A stretch of DNA of 33,227 bases, taken from NCBI GenBank assembly GCA_904420025.1, contig CAJFTW010000102.1, forward strand, positions 1-33,227, written 5' to 3'. This document shows positions 24,777 to 33,073 of the stretch, piece by piece. The position numbers and the translations under genes are program-made. Every line of letters starts with the position of its first letter. Within the stretch, counting starts at the first letter, position 1. Below the pieces are notes generated by a model. The model did not search any database. It was not told where the DNA came from and saw nothing but the letters and a program-made list of their open reading frames with translations. The DNA is from Candidatus Pseudolachnospira avium (GTDB lineage Bacteria > Bacillota > Clostridia > Lachnospirales > Lachnospiraceae).

Positions 24777-24791
24777 AAGGTATTTGACACA

Positions 24792-24823
24792 GCGGGCTGC
24801 CTGCGAATGGAAGGGCAGCCCGC
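24792..24823. terminator. GC-rich 10-bp inverted repeat after the discoidin gene
   Basis: GCGGGCTGCC (24792-24801) and GGCAGCCCGC (24814-24823), 12-nt loop. No T-run follows. Its arm GGGCTGCC/GGCAGCCC is shared with the hairpin at 33091-33124. Confidence 0.45.
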
Positions 24824-24863
24824 GGGAACTACAGTAGGAAAACAGCGGATTGAGGGAGGAATT

Positions 24864-25685
24864 ATGGCGGAAATGACGCGGCAGAAATTTGCCGGAAGCA
24901 GTACCTATATTGTATCGGAGCCTTTGATGGAGGCGGTGAACCTGTCCATTGCCCTGGAAAAACCTCTGCTCTTAAAAGGCGAGCCGGGCACCGGCAAGAC
25001 CATGCTGGCCCAGGCCATCGCCGAATCCCTGGGGAAGCGGCTGATTGTCTGGAACATCAAATCCACCACCAAGGCCCAGGAGGCCCTGTACCACTACGAC
25101 ACAGTGCAGCGGTTGTACGACAGCCAGTTCGGCACTGAGGGTGTGGAGGAGATCCGCCGCTATATTCACCTGGGCAAGCTGGGGGAAGCCTTCCGCTCGG
25201 AGGAGCAGGTGGTGCTCCTGATTGACGAGATTGACAAGGCGGATCTGGAATTCCCCAATGACCTGCTGTGGGAGCTGGACCAGATGGAGTTTTTTATCCC
25301 GGAGACCCGGGAGCGTGTGCAGGCCCGGCACCGGCCCATTGTGATCATCACCTCCAACGGGGAGAAGGATTTGCCGGACGCGTTTCTGCGGCGCTGCATC
25401 TTCCATTATATTGAGTTTCCGGACCCGGAGCTGATGGAGCAGATTGTGCGGGTGCATTTCCCCCAGATAGAGGAGCATTTGCTGGAGGGAGCCCTGAAGG
25501 CATTTTATCAGGTGCGGGGCCAGAAGGGAATCCGGAAAAAGCCGGCCACCTCGGAGCTGATTGACTGGATCCGGGCCTTGGCCCTAAGCGGGATCCCGGA
25601 GGAGCGGCTGCGGGAGGCCCTGCCCTTTGCCGGGGTGCTGCTCAAGAAAAAGGAGGACCTGGATCTGATCCGGGAGAAGCGCTGA
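24864..25685 (+). CDS. MoxR-like AAA+ ATPase paired with a VWA protein
   Basis: A 273-residue AAA+ ATPase of the MoxR/CoxD-like type (AAA_5). Walker A is GEPGTGKT (39-46) and Walker B is VVLLIDEIDKADLEFPNDLLWELD with D121-E122. Sensor 1 is IITSNGEKDLPDAFLRRC, including the arginine finger pair. ATG 24864 has GGAGG four bases upstream; ATG 24873 is an in-frame alternative. Its stop overlaps the VWA start by one base (TGATG). This AAA/VWA pair is the arrangement of CoxD-CoxE and RavA-ViaA-type systems, where the ATPase remodels the VWA partner. It is a separate lineage from the MoxR gene at 20.1-21.0 kb. Confidence 0.88.
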   Translation: MAEMTRQKFAGSSTYIVSEPLMEAVNLSIALEKPLLLKGEPGTGKTMLAQAIAESLGKRLIVWNIKSTTKAQEALYHYDTVQRLYDSQFGTEGVEEIRRYIHLGKLGEAFRSEEQVVLLIDEIDKADLEFPNDLLWELDQMEFFIPETRERVQARHRPIVIITSNGEKDLPDAFLRRCIFHYIEFPDPELMEQIVRVHFPQIEEHLLEGALKAFYQVRGQKGIRKKPATSELIDWIRALALSGIPEERLREALPFAGVLLKKKEDLDLIREKR

Positions 25686-26890
25686 TGTTTACCGGGTTTT
25701 TCTATTTCCTCCGGGGCAGCGGCTTTTCCGTAGGGCCGGTGGAGTGGATGACGCTGATGGAGGCCCTGGACAAGGGGCTCACCGGCGCCAGCCTGGACCG
25801 TTTCTACTGGATCAGCCGGGCCATTCTGGTCAAGTCCGAGGCAGAGTACGACCGCTATGACCAGCTGTTTCTGGCCTACTTCCGGGAGGTGGAGCAGTTT
25901 GCCCAGGTGCCGGATACGGTGCGGGAGTGGCTGGAAAACCCCCGGATGCACAAGACTCCGGAGGAGGTGGAGGCGCTGCCAGTCCCGGAAAAGCGCAGCC
26001 TGCGGGAGCTCCTGGAGCGGCTGGAGTGGATGAAGAAGCTTCAGGATGAGGAACACAACCAGGGGAATTTCTGGATTGGCGCCGGGGGCAAGTCCAACCT
26101 GGGGCATTCAGCTCAGGAGGGCACCGGCCTGCGGCTGGCAGGCAGTTCCCGGAACCGTCGGGCCCTGGGCAGCTGCGGGGAGCGGAAATTTCAGGATTTC
26201 CGGAAAAATCAGGTAATTACCAGCCGCCAGTTTCAGCTGGCCCTGCGGCAGCTGCGCCAGCTTTCGGAACAGGCATCCCAGGAGCAGACAGAGCTGGATG
26301 TGGATGAGACCATCCGCCGCACCGGGGAAAACGGTGGATTTCTGAAGCTGGCCTACCGGCGTCCCCGGAAAAACCAGATCGCCCTGCTGCTTCTGATGGA
26401 CAGCGGCGGCACCATGCGCCGCCACAGCCTGCTGTGCAGCCAGCTGTTCCAGGCGGTGGACAAGTCCGCCCACTTCCGGGATGTGAAGGTCTATTATTTC
26501 CACAACTGTGTGTACGATGAGCTGTACACGGATCCCAAGTGTGAGAGCGGGGATACGGTTTCCACCCAGTGGGTGCTGAACCAGTACAGCTCCGACTACC
26601 GGGTGCTGGTGGTAGGGGACGCCACCATGTCACCGGAGGAGCTGTTTGACGTAGGCGGTAACTATCAGGGCCGCTTCAACCAGGTGGCCGGCGTGGAGTG
26701 GCTGCGCCGGTTCCAAAAAAAGTTCCCCTATATGGTATGGATCAACCCATCCCTCCGGGAGAATATGGGCAGGAGCTTCCTGGTGGAAACCTTGTACTAT
26801 CTGAAGGATATGTTCCCCACCTACCCTCTGACCCTGGAAGGGCTGGAGAAGGCTATGAAGAAACTGCTGCGCGGTCAGGGCAGGGGATGA
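25685..26890 (+). CDS. CoxE-like VWA domain protein
   Basis: A 401-residue cytoplasmic protein of the CoxE/COG3552 type. The N-terminal helical region (1-120) is followed by FWIGAGGKSNLGH, a variant of the family's G-G-x-S-P-F-G-H element. The VWA domain runs about 230-400, with a modified MIDAS D239-S-G-G-T243 in place of DxSxS and a later D312 in VVGDATM. It probably binds the metal less canonically. It is translationally coupled to the AAA+ gene before it. The last 16 bases overlap the convergent LysR gene. The role is unknown; CoxE/ViaA-like proteins assist maturation or remodeling of metalloenzymes or complexes, and which client applies here cannot be said. Confidence 0.85.
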   Translation: MFTGFFYFLRGSGFSVGPVEWMTLMEALDKGLTGASLDRFYWISRAILVKSEAEYDRYDQLFLAYFREVEQFAQVPDTVREWLENPRMHKTPEEVEALPVPEKRSLRELLERLEWMKKLQDEEHNQGNFWIGAGGKSNLGHSAQEGTGLRLAGSSRNRRALGSCGERKFQDFRKNQVITSRQFQLALRQLRQLSEQASQEQTELDVDETIRRTGENGGFLKLAYRRPRKNQIALLLLMDSGGTMRRHSLLCSQLFQAVDKSAHFRDVKVYYFHNCVYDELYTDPKCESGDTVSTQWVLNQYSSDYRVLVVGDATMSPEELFDVGGNYQGRFNQVAGVEWLRRFQKKFPYMVWINPSLRENMGRSFLVETLYYLKDMFPTYPLTLEGLEKAMKKLLRGQGRG

Positions 26891-27792
26891 GGGTTTTGGG
26901 TGGCAAGGCGCCAAAGATCCTCCACATAAGGCAGCATTTTTTCGCCGGACCGGCGGATGCAGGCGAGGGAGAGGACCATGGACGGCTTTTGAATGGGGAA
27001 AAGCAGGATCCCCTGTTCTTTTAGGGTCTCCTGGCACATCTCAGAGATGGTAAAGCCCAGGCCATTCTGGCACATCTGCATCCGCAGCTCCGGGCTGGTG
27101 TGTTCAGCGGCAATGCGGAAGGAGAAGCCCTGTTCCCTCTCGTATTCCGCCACGCAGTTGTACAGATGCCCGAAGGGGGCGGCAATGTAGGGAAGGGAGG
27201 CAAACTCCTTCAGGTCCACCCCCTGGGACCACTGCTGCCGCAGGCGGGTAGCCCCTTCTTTAAAATATTTCCGGAAAACGGTTTCGGTGACGGCCACATA
27301 ATAGGGATAGGTCCCCAGGGGTACTGCCTCCGTATCCGGCGGCAAGGCGGAGTTGTTGCCAATGAAAAAATCCAGCTGCTTGGAGAGCAGCAGCTGCTCC
27401 AGGGAGACAGAATTGTTTTCCACTATGTGGATTTCCACATCCGGATGCTGGGAGGAGTAATCCGGAATATGAAAAAAGCCCATGAGATAAGGGATCCGGG
27501 CCCGGCAGCAGCCCACTGTCAGGTGCTTCTTGGCGGTGAACTGTTCCAGCTGCTGTTGAATATTCTGCTGGATTTCTTGGATTTTCATGGCTTCCGAAAG
27601 CAATATTTCACCGGCAGGCGTCAGCTTTAGACGAGGCTTGCGTTCAAATAAGGTCACTTGGTAGTATTGTTCCAGGCGTTTCAGGTAAATGCTCAGGTTC
27701 TGTTGGGAAACGTGAAGCTCCTGGGCCGCCTTGGTAATATTTTTGTGTCTGGCAATGGCTAGAAAGTAGTCAAGGGAAGGATAGTAGGTCAT
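26875..27792 (-). CDS. LysR-type transcriptional regulator
   Basis: A 305-residue LTTR. The DNA-binding domain is NITKAAQELHVSQQNLSIYLKRLEQYY (residues about 18-44), followed by a two-lobed effector domain (LTVGCCRARIPYLMGFF onwards). AGGAGG sits before ATG 27792. It is divergent from the ProC-like gene across 96 bp, the usual layout for an LTTR and its target, and the later crotonase/CoA-transferase genes may be part of the regulon. A dyad AACTT-N6-AAGTT (27829-27844) lies in the gap. The 3' end overlaps the VWA gene by 16 bases. Confidence 0.9.
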   Translation of the reverse strand: MTYYPSLDYFLAIARHKNITKAAQELHVSQQNLSIYLKRLEQYYQVTLFERKPRLKLTPAGEILLSEAMKIQEIQQNIQQQLEQFTAKKHLTVGCCRARIPYLMGFFHIPDYSSQHPDVEIHIVENNSVSLEQLLLSKQLDFFIGNNSALPPDTEAVPLGTYPYYVAVTETVFRKYFKEGATRLRQQWSQGVDLKEFASLPYIAAPFGHLYNCVAEYEREQGFSFRIAAEHTSPELRMQMCQNGLGFTISEMCQETLKEQGILLFPIQKPSMVLSLACIRRSGEKMLPYVEDLWRLATQNPHPLP

Positions 27793-27828
27793 GGGATCCT
27801 CCTGAAAGCAGCTGATTCATTCGTATAT

Positions 27829-27844
27829 AACTTTAACATAAGTT
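27829..27844. promoter_or_regulatory. Candidate LysR operator in the divergent gap
   Basis: AACTT (27829-27833), six bases, AAGTT (27840-27844), an inverted repeat of LTTR type. It sits midway between the LysR and ProC-like start codons. No strong promoter hexamers could be assigned here. Confidence 0.35.
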
Positions 27845-27888
27845 TGGAAAAAAGAAAAGATAAAGGGGAATAGAAGGAGGAATGGTAC

Positions 27889-28653
27889 ATGAAGATTGGC
27901 TTAATTGGTACGGGGATTATTGGCAGCGCGGTGATGACCGGTTTCTGTGAGAGCGGAAGCCGGTTATCCATCCTGGTCTCACCCCGGACCAGGGAAAAGG
28001 CAGAACGGCTGCGGGATGCGTATCCGGGCAAGGTGCGGATTGCCCGGGACAATCAGCAGGTGGTGGACGAGTCAGAGTGGATTTTTCTGGCGGTGCTTCC
28101 GCAGCAGGCCATGGATGTGCTGCGGGATCTGCGGTTTACCCCGGAGAAGAAGCTGATCAGCCTGGTACCAGGGCTGGACTTGGAAGAAACCGTCCGGCAG
28201 GTGGGTCCGCTGGCAGTGTGTGTGGATGTGGTGCCGCTTCCCTTTGCGGCCCGGAGAGTTGGCCCGGTGGTGCTGTGCCCGCCGGTGCCGGAGGTACGGG
28301 AGCTGCTTTCGCTTTTGGGAACGGTGGTGGAGGCGGAGACACCGGAACAGATGGCGGTGCTCCGCACCACAACGGCGCTGATGAGCCCTTACTATATGCT
28401 CCTGGCCAAAGTGGTGGCATGGTGCCGGGAAAAAGGTGTTTCCGAAGAGCAGGCCAGGACCTACCTGACCTCCTACTGGGGGGCCCTGGGCCAGATGGCG
28501 GCAGATTTCCCAGGCCCTCTGGAGGAGCTGGCCGGGGAGATGACGCCTGGCGGGCTCAACTGGCAGGCGCTGAACCACCTGGAGGATACCGGTGCTTTGG
28601 CGGAATGGCAGAGTACCCTGGAAGTGATCTTGGAGCGGGTTAAAAATATGTAG
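27889..28653 (+). CDS. ProC-like NAD(P)-dependent oxidoreductase
   Basis: A 254-residue protein with an N-terminal Rossmann motif GLIGTGIIG (4-12) and the overall layout of pyrroline-5-carboxylate reductase: NADP-binding domain, then an all-helical dimerisation domain ending EMTPGGLNWQALNHLE. It differs from true ProC at key places: the conserved GSGPAY segment reads LMSPYYML, and PGGTT reads PGGLN. The substrate is therefore probably not pyrroline-5-carboxylate. AGGAGG nine bases before ATG 27889 supports the start. It is monocistronic, ending in a strong terminator. The divergent LysR suggests an inducible catabolic or biosynthetic role. Confidence 0.75.
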   Translation: MKIGLIGTGIIGSAVMTGFCESGSRLSILVSPRTREKAERLRDAYPGKVRIARDNQQVVDESEWIFLAVLPQQAMDVLRDLRFTPEKKLISLVPGLDLEETVRQVGPLAVCVDVVPLPFAARRVGPVVLCPPVPEVRELLSLLGTVVEAETPEQMAVLRTTTALMSPYYMLLAKVVAWCREKGVSEEQARTYLTSYWGALGQMAADFPGPLEELAGEMTPGGLNWQALNHLEDTGALAEWQSTLEVILERVKNM

Positions 28654-28669
28654 AAAGAAGAAATACAGA

Positions 28670-28704
28670 AGCCTTGGGAAGAAATTCCCGGGGCTTTTTG
28701 TTTT
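28670..28704 (+). terminator. Rho-independent terminator after the ProC-like gene
   Basis: AGCCTTGGGAA (28670-28680), a GAAA tetraloop, TTCCCGGGGCT (28685-28695) with two G-U pairs, then TTTTGTTTT. It is a textbook terminator 16 nt after the stop. Confidence 0.9.
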
Positions 28705-28733
28705 CTGTGGAGTGAAAAACCACAAACTGGAGC

Positions 28734-28747
28734 TTGTTATGCAACAA
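28734..28747. promoter_or_regulatory. Candidate LysR-type operator before the crotonase promoter
   Basis: TTGTT-ATGC-AACAA (28734-28747) contains T-N11-A and lies 11 nt upstream of the -35 box, the position expected for an LTTR activation site. Confidence 0.4.
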
Positions 28748-28758
28748 AAACTATATGT

Positions 28759-28787
28759 TCGACAAAGAATATATGGAAATATATAAT
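28759..28787 (+). promoter_or_regulatory. Promoter of the crotonase/CoA-transferase operon
   Basis: TCGACA (28759-28764), exactly 17 nt, TATAAT (28782-28787), a near-consensus sigma-A promoter. The leader would be about 73 nt. Confidence 0.7.
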
Positions 28788-28866
28788 TGATATAGAATTT
28801 CACAGAGAAACCTGGGACATACAGGTAAATATGTGAAAATATTTGGTATTTTGGAAGGAGATCATC

Positions 28867-29664
28867 ATGGGAGAAGAAAAAAAGGAAAAACGACTGGTTG
28901 CGTATTATCAGGAAGGGCCCATTGGCATTATTCATCTGAATGACCCGCCGCTGAATATTTCCACCAAGGAGAACCGGAAGCAGTACGGGGAGGCGGTAAC
29001 CTGGGCTAAACACAATCCGGAGCTGCGGGTGGTGATCTTCCGGAATACGGGAAAATGTTTTGGCGCCGGGGCAGATGTGAAGGCTATGCCCAATATTGAC
29101 ATCAATTCCTATAATGTCCCCCGCTATACCAATGTCTATGAGCGGGTAACGGATCTGCCCATGCCTACCATTGCAGCTTTGGACGGGGCTGCCTATGGCG
29201 GCGCCTTTGAGCGGGCACTGGCCTGCGACATGCGGATTGCCCGCCGGGATGCCATTTTGTGTATGAGCGAGGTGAATTTTGGCGCTTTTCCTGGGTCCGG
29301 CGGTGTAGCAAAGCTGATCGAGCTGATGGGCAATGCCAAGGCCATGGAAGTGATGCTGATGCCCCGGAAGGACATGACGGCGGAGGAGTGGATGGCTCTG
29401 GGCGTGGTCAATGACGTGGTGGACGACCCGGAAAAAACCGGGGACGCAGCGTTCCGCAAGGCCATGGAGTGGGCAAAGATTATTGCGGAAAAGCCCTATT
29501 CGGGCCCCCGGGCCATCAAGGAAGCCTCCCTGTGCTGGCGCCGGCAGCGGCTGGAGCCGTATTTCAAGGAGCAGCAGCGGATTAACCTGCACCTGTGCGC
29601 GTCCGGCAATTTCAAGGAGGGTGCCAGCGACTTCTTCAATAAGAAGAATTCGTTTAAAGAATAA
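28867..29664 (+). CDS. Enoyl-CoA hydratase/isomerase (crotonase) family protein
   Basis: A 265-residue crotonase-fold enzyme. Oxyanion-hole backbone groups are expected in FGAGADVK (65-72) and in YGGAFE (110-115). Both catalytic glutamates of the hydratase type can be placed: E115 (in GGAFE, where the family usually has GGGxE) and E135 (MSEVNFGAFPGSGG). It probably hydrates or isomerises an acyl-CoA. AAGGAG (28855-28860) is six bases before ATG 28867. It is followed after 23 nt by a CoA-transferase gene, which would supply its CoA-ester substrate. The exact acyl group is not known. Confidence 0.87.
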   Translation: MGEEKKEKRLVAYYQEGPIGIIHLNDPPLNISTKENRKQYGEAVTWAKHNPELRVVIFRNTGKCFGAGADVKAMPNIDINSYNVPRYTNVYERVTDLPMPTIAALDGAAYGGAFERALACDMRIARRDAILCMSEVNFGAFPGSGGVAKLIELMGNAKAMEVMLMPRKDMTAEEWMALGVVNDVVDDPEKTGDAAFRKAMEWAKIIAEKPYSGPRAIKEASLCWRRQRLEPYFKEQQRINLHLCASGNFKEGASDFFNKKNSFKE

Positions 29665-29687
29665 CAGGGAAGGAGCGCAGGGATACT

Positions 29688-31301
29688 ATGTGCGAAAAAG
29701 TAAAAAAGATCAAAAATAGAGTGCCGGTGCTGACAGCGGATGAGGCGGTGCGCATGATCCCCAGCGGGGCCGTGGTTTACCTGGACGGCACCAGCACTGG
29801 GATCCGGGAACCCTCCGCCCTGTTCCAGGCGGTGGCCAGGCGGTACCGGGAAACCGGCAAGCCGGAGAACCTGACGCTGTTTTTCCCCAACGGCGTGGGA
29901 GACCGGCAGCCGGATTCAGACCGGGGTTTTTCCGTGCTGGCAGTCCCTGGCATGGTGAAGCGGGCCATTGGCGGCCATATCGGCCAGTCCCCCAAGATTG
30001 CCCGGATGATCGACAACAACGAGATTGAGGGGTACAACCTGTCCATGGGCGTTATGAGCCAGATGATGCGGGCGGCGGCGGCCAGGACCCCCGGCGTGAT
30101 CTCCAAGGTGGGGCTTCACACCTTCCAGGACCCCCGGCAGAAGGGCTGCAAGCTCAATGAGAAGACCACCGAGGACATTGTGCGTGTCATGGAGATTGAC
30201 GGGGAGGAGTACCTGTTCTATAAGACCATTCAGCCCACGGTGGCCCTGCTGCGGGGAACCACAGCAGATGAGGAAGGCTATGTGACCATGGAGGATGAGG
30301 TGGGGGCCTCCTTCCTGGACGAGATGGCGGTGGCCCAGGCGGTTCACAACAACGGCGGTGTGGTGATTGTCCAGGTGCAGCGGATGACCAAGACCGGCTG
30401 CCTGAACCCCAAACAAGTAAAAATTCCGGGTATCTATGTGGACGCGGTGGTGGTGGAGCCGGACCAGTGGCAGTCCTACAGCCTGGAAGGAAAGCCCACC
30501 GACCGCCATGCTTCCTGTGATTTTCCTACCATTCCGGCGGATATGCCGCCGCTGCCTTTGACGGAACGGAAAGCCATCTGCCGGCGGAGCCTTCTGGAAA
30601 TTCGCCCGGGTGTTGTGGGCAATGTGGGCGTGGGGGTACAGACGGCGCTGAGCGCGGTGGCCCAGGAGGAAGGAATCAGCGACCAGTTTACCCTGACCAC
30701 CGAGTGCGGCACCGTGGGCGGTGTGGCCGGCCCGCCGGAGGGAAGCAATTTCGGTATTTTCCGGAATATGCGGGCGGTAATCCCCATGCCGGATCAGTTT
30801 GCCTTCTATGACGGCGGCGGCTTGGATGTGGCCTTCCTCAGCTTTGCTCAACTGGATCAGGAAGGGAATGTCAATGTACACCGATTGGCGGGAAAGATTA
30901 TGGGAACCGGCGGTTTCGTAAACATCTCCGCCAACAGCAAAAAGATTGTATTTGGCGGTACTATGACCTCCGGCGGCCTGAAGGTGGAAATCCGGGACGG
31001 AAAGGTGCACATTCTGAAGGAAGGCCGCTTCCGCAAGTTTGTGAAACAGGTGGATGAGATTACCTTCAGCGGTAAAGTGGCCCGGGAGCAGCATAAGCCG
31101 GTTCTGTATATTACCGAGCGGTGTGTGTTCCGGCTGACGGCGGATGGCGTGGAGTTGATTGAGATTGCACCGGGGATTGATCTGGAGACGCAGATTCTGC
31201 CGCTGATGGATTTTATGCCCCAAATCAGCCCGGAACTGAAATTGATGGATCCCCGTATTTTCCGGGATCAGGTGATGGGCGTGCGGGCTGATTTCGAGTG
31301 A
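29688..31301 (+). CDS. YdiF-type acyl-CoA:acetate (propionate-type) CoA-transferase
   Basis: A family I CoA-transferase of 537 residues with alpha and beta halves fused. The catalytic glutamate that forms the glutamyl-CoA thioester is E339 in LTTECGTVGGV. The C-terminal half has the family blocks YDGGGLDVAFLSFAQLDQEGNVNVHRL, GTGGFVNISANSKKIVFGGTMTSGGLKVE and ITERCVFRLTADGVELIEIAPGIDL. It moves CoA between short-chain or substituted carboxylates, so it can activate an acid taken up from outside without ATP. AAGGAG precedes ATG 29688. It lies between a crotonase and a solute-binding protein gene. Confidence 0.9.
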   Translation: MCEKVKKIKNRVPVLTADEAVRMIPSGAVVYLDGTSTGIREPSALFQAVARRYRETGKPENLTLFFPNGVGDRQPDSDRGFSVLAVPGMVKRAIGGHIGQSPKIARMIDNNEIEGYNLSMGVMSQMMRAAAARTPGVISKVGLHTFQDPRQKGCKLNEKTTEDIVRVMEIDGEEYLFYKTIQPTVALLRGTTADEEGYVTMEDEVGASFLDEMAVAQAVHNNGGVVIVQVQRMTKTGCLNPKQVKIPGIYVDAVVVEPDQWQSYSLEGKPTDRHASCDFPTIPADMPPLPLTERKAICRRSLLEIRPGVVGNVGVGVQTALSAVAQEEGISDQFTLTTECGTVGGVAGPPEGSNFGIFRNMRAVIPMPDQFAFYDGGGLDVAFLSFAQLDQEGNVNVHRLAGKIMGTGGFVNISANSKKIVFGGTMTSGGLKVEIRDGKVHILKEGRFRKFVKQVDEITFSGKVAREQHKPVLYITERCVFRLTADGVELIEIAPGIDLETQILPLMDFMPQISPELKLMDPRIFRDQVMGVRADFE

Positions 31302-31433
31302 GAAAACATGGGTCGCCCCGGGGCTGCCAGCTAATGTTTCATCATAAGAACAGGCAGGCTGCCCCTGACGATACAAAAGGGAACTCCCATTTCAAACGGA
31401 GGAATGGAGTCCCAGTCAAGAAGGAGGAAGAAC
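31302..31433 (+). other. Intergenic region before the solute-binding lipoprotein gene
   Basis: No promoter with both hexamers is seen. A weak inverted repeat, GGGGCTGCC (31320-31328) against GGCTGCCCC (31357-31365), could reduce read-through so that upstream enzymes and the binding protein are made at different levels. Confidence 0.3.
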
Positions 31434-33065
31434 ATGAAAAAATGGAAGAAACTGACAGCATTGGCCCTGGCATTTGCCATGACCGCATCCCTGGCAGCCT
31501 GCGGAGGCGGCGGCACAGAGAGCAGCGGGGCAGCGGGAACGGGTGGCGCAGCGGAGACCGGCGCTTCTGGGGAAAATTCCGGGGGAAGCAGCCAGGCCAA
31601 GGAGGACAACTGGCTTACCATGATTTCCACCCGAGACAATGGAAGTTTGAACATGTATACTACGACGGTGAATCGTTGGGGAAAGGTGGAGGTTGGGCCT
31701 TTCTGTGAGACCCTGTGGCAGTATGACCAGGATCTGAATCTGGAAGGCGTTCTGGCCGAATCCTTTGAGTATGACGATGACCTGATGGGCATTACCGTGC
31801 ACCTGCGGGACAATGTGTACTGGCACAACGGGGACAAGTTCACCGCAGACGATGTGGTCTATACCATGGGTGTGGTGGCGGAGAGCCCGGCAGGCCCTAA
31901 CTATGACTATATTGATTATGCCAATGTACAGGCGGTGGATGAGCTGACGGTGTATTTTCCACTGACCCGGCAGATGGGCGTGTTCGAACACCGCAGCTCC
32001 GATCTGTTTATCTACTGCAAGAGCTTTGAGGAGGGTACCAACACCACAGACCCGGAAGGCAATGAGCTGGTGGCCTGTGGAACCGGCCCCTTTGTGGTCA
32101 CCGAGTACGCCAAGGACGATCATGTTTCCTACAAGAGGAACGAGAACTATTGGGGAGACAAGACACAGCTGAACGGTCTGACCATCCGGTTCATCAGCGA
32201 GGCCTCCACTGCCTTTATGGAGGTGCAGACCGGCAACGCCCAGATCAGCAACAACACCGGTGCTACGGATCTGTCCAATGTGCAGGCAGGGCAGTATGAG
32301 AACATTGTCTCCTCGGACGATGCCCGGATGGCCCACAATGGCATTGCGATGAACCAGCACAACGAGTATTTCAAGGATGTACGGGTCCGGGAGGCCATCA
32401 ACTACGCCATCAACCGGGAAGAGGTTTTCCAGGTGGCCTACGAAGGTGTGGGAAATCTGGCATACAGCTGTATCTCCAAGGATGTATTTGGTTATGACTC
32501 CAGCTATGAGACCAACTACCCCTTTGAGTACAATGTGGAACAGGCCAAGGCACTGCTGGCGGAGGCTGGCTATGCGGATGGATTCACCTGCTCCTTTGCC
32601 ATCCAGAACAATACCCTGGAGCGGACCATGGCGGAGCTGGTGCAGGCCTACCTGGCAGAGGTGGGAATCACCGTCACCATTGATATGTATGAATCCGCTG
32701 CCATCTCGGAATTGTACAACACGGCGGACTGGGGCCTGACCCTGGGAACCTACAATCAGAATGGTGATCCTTCCAGTGCCCTGAATTTTGGCACAAACGT
32801 GGTCAATGTGGGCGGGTCCAACAAGTACAACAACGAGGAAGATCCGGTTGCAATCCAGTACAGTGAGCTTCTGGAGTCGGCGGATTCGGCGGCCACCGAG
32901 GCGGAGCGGGAGGAAATCTACAAGCAGTGCCAGGCCCTCTATTTTGAGTCTATATGGGAGGTCCCCATCTGCGACCAGTCCATCTATGTGGTGGAGAGCA
33001 CAGACATCCAGGGATACTGGGGAGCGGGTGTGCAGCCCCATTTCGAGGATGTCAGCTTCAAATAA
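31434..33065 (+). CDS. ABC transporter family-5 solute-binding lipoprotein
   Basis: A 543-residue extracytoplasmic binding protein (SBP_bac_5, peptide/nickel/opine-type). Signal peptide MKKWKKLTALALAFAMTASL is followed by lipobox LAAC, with C23 lipidated, then a Gly/Ser-rich tether. Family features are VLAESFEYDDDLMGITVHLRDNVYWHNGDKFTADDVVYTM and REAINYAINREEVFQ. AGGAGG six bases before ATG 31434 decides the start. Permease and ATPase genes are expected downstream outside the window. Position after the CoA enzymes suggests it captures the substrate of that pathway, though family-5 proteins mostly bind oligopeptides. Confidence 0.92.
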   Translation: MKKWKKLTALALAFAMTASLAACGGGGTESSGAAGTGGAAETGASGENSGGSSQAKEDNWLTMISTRDNGSLNMYTTTVNRWGKVEVGPFCETLWQYDQDLNLEGVLAESFEYDDDLMGITVHLRDNVYWHNGDKFTADDVVYTMGVVAESPAGPNYDYIDYANVQAVDELTVYFPLTRQMGVFEHRSSDLFIYCKSFEEGTNTTDPEGNELVACGTGPFVVTEYAKDDHVSYKRNENYWGDKTQLNGLTIRFISEASTAFMEVQTGNAQISNNTGATDLSNVQAGQYENIVSSDDARMAHNGIAMNQHNEYFKDVRVREAINYAINREEVFQVAYEGVGNLAYSCISKDVFGYDSSYETNYPFEYNVEQAKALLAEAGYADGFTCSFAIQNNTLERTMAELVQAYLAEVGITVTIDMYESAAISELYNTADWGLTLGTYNQNGDPSSALNFGTNVVNVGGSNKYNNEEDPVAIQYSELLESADSAATEAEREEIYKQCQALYFESIWEVPICDQSIYVVESTDIQGYWGAGVQPHFEDVSFK

Positions 33066-33073
33066 GCGAAACC

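Noticed and set aside
24784-24812. Promoter starting with a perfect TTGACA before the AAA+ gene
   Set aside because: No -10-like hexamer at 16-18 nt downstream; the sequence there is part of the GC-rich hairpin.
29916-31376. A minus-strand frame of 486 codons antisense to the CoA-transferase
   Set aside because: Composition is typical of an antisense shadow, with no domain and no start signal.
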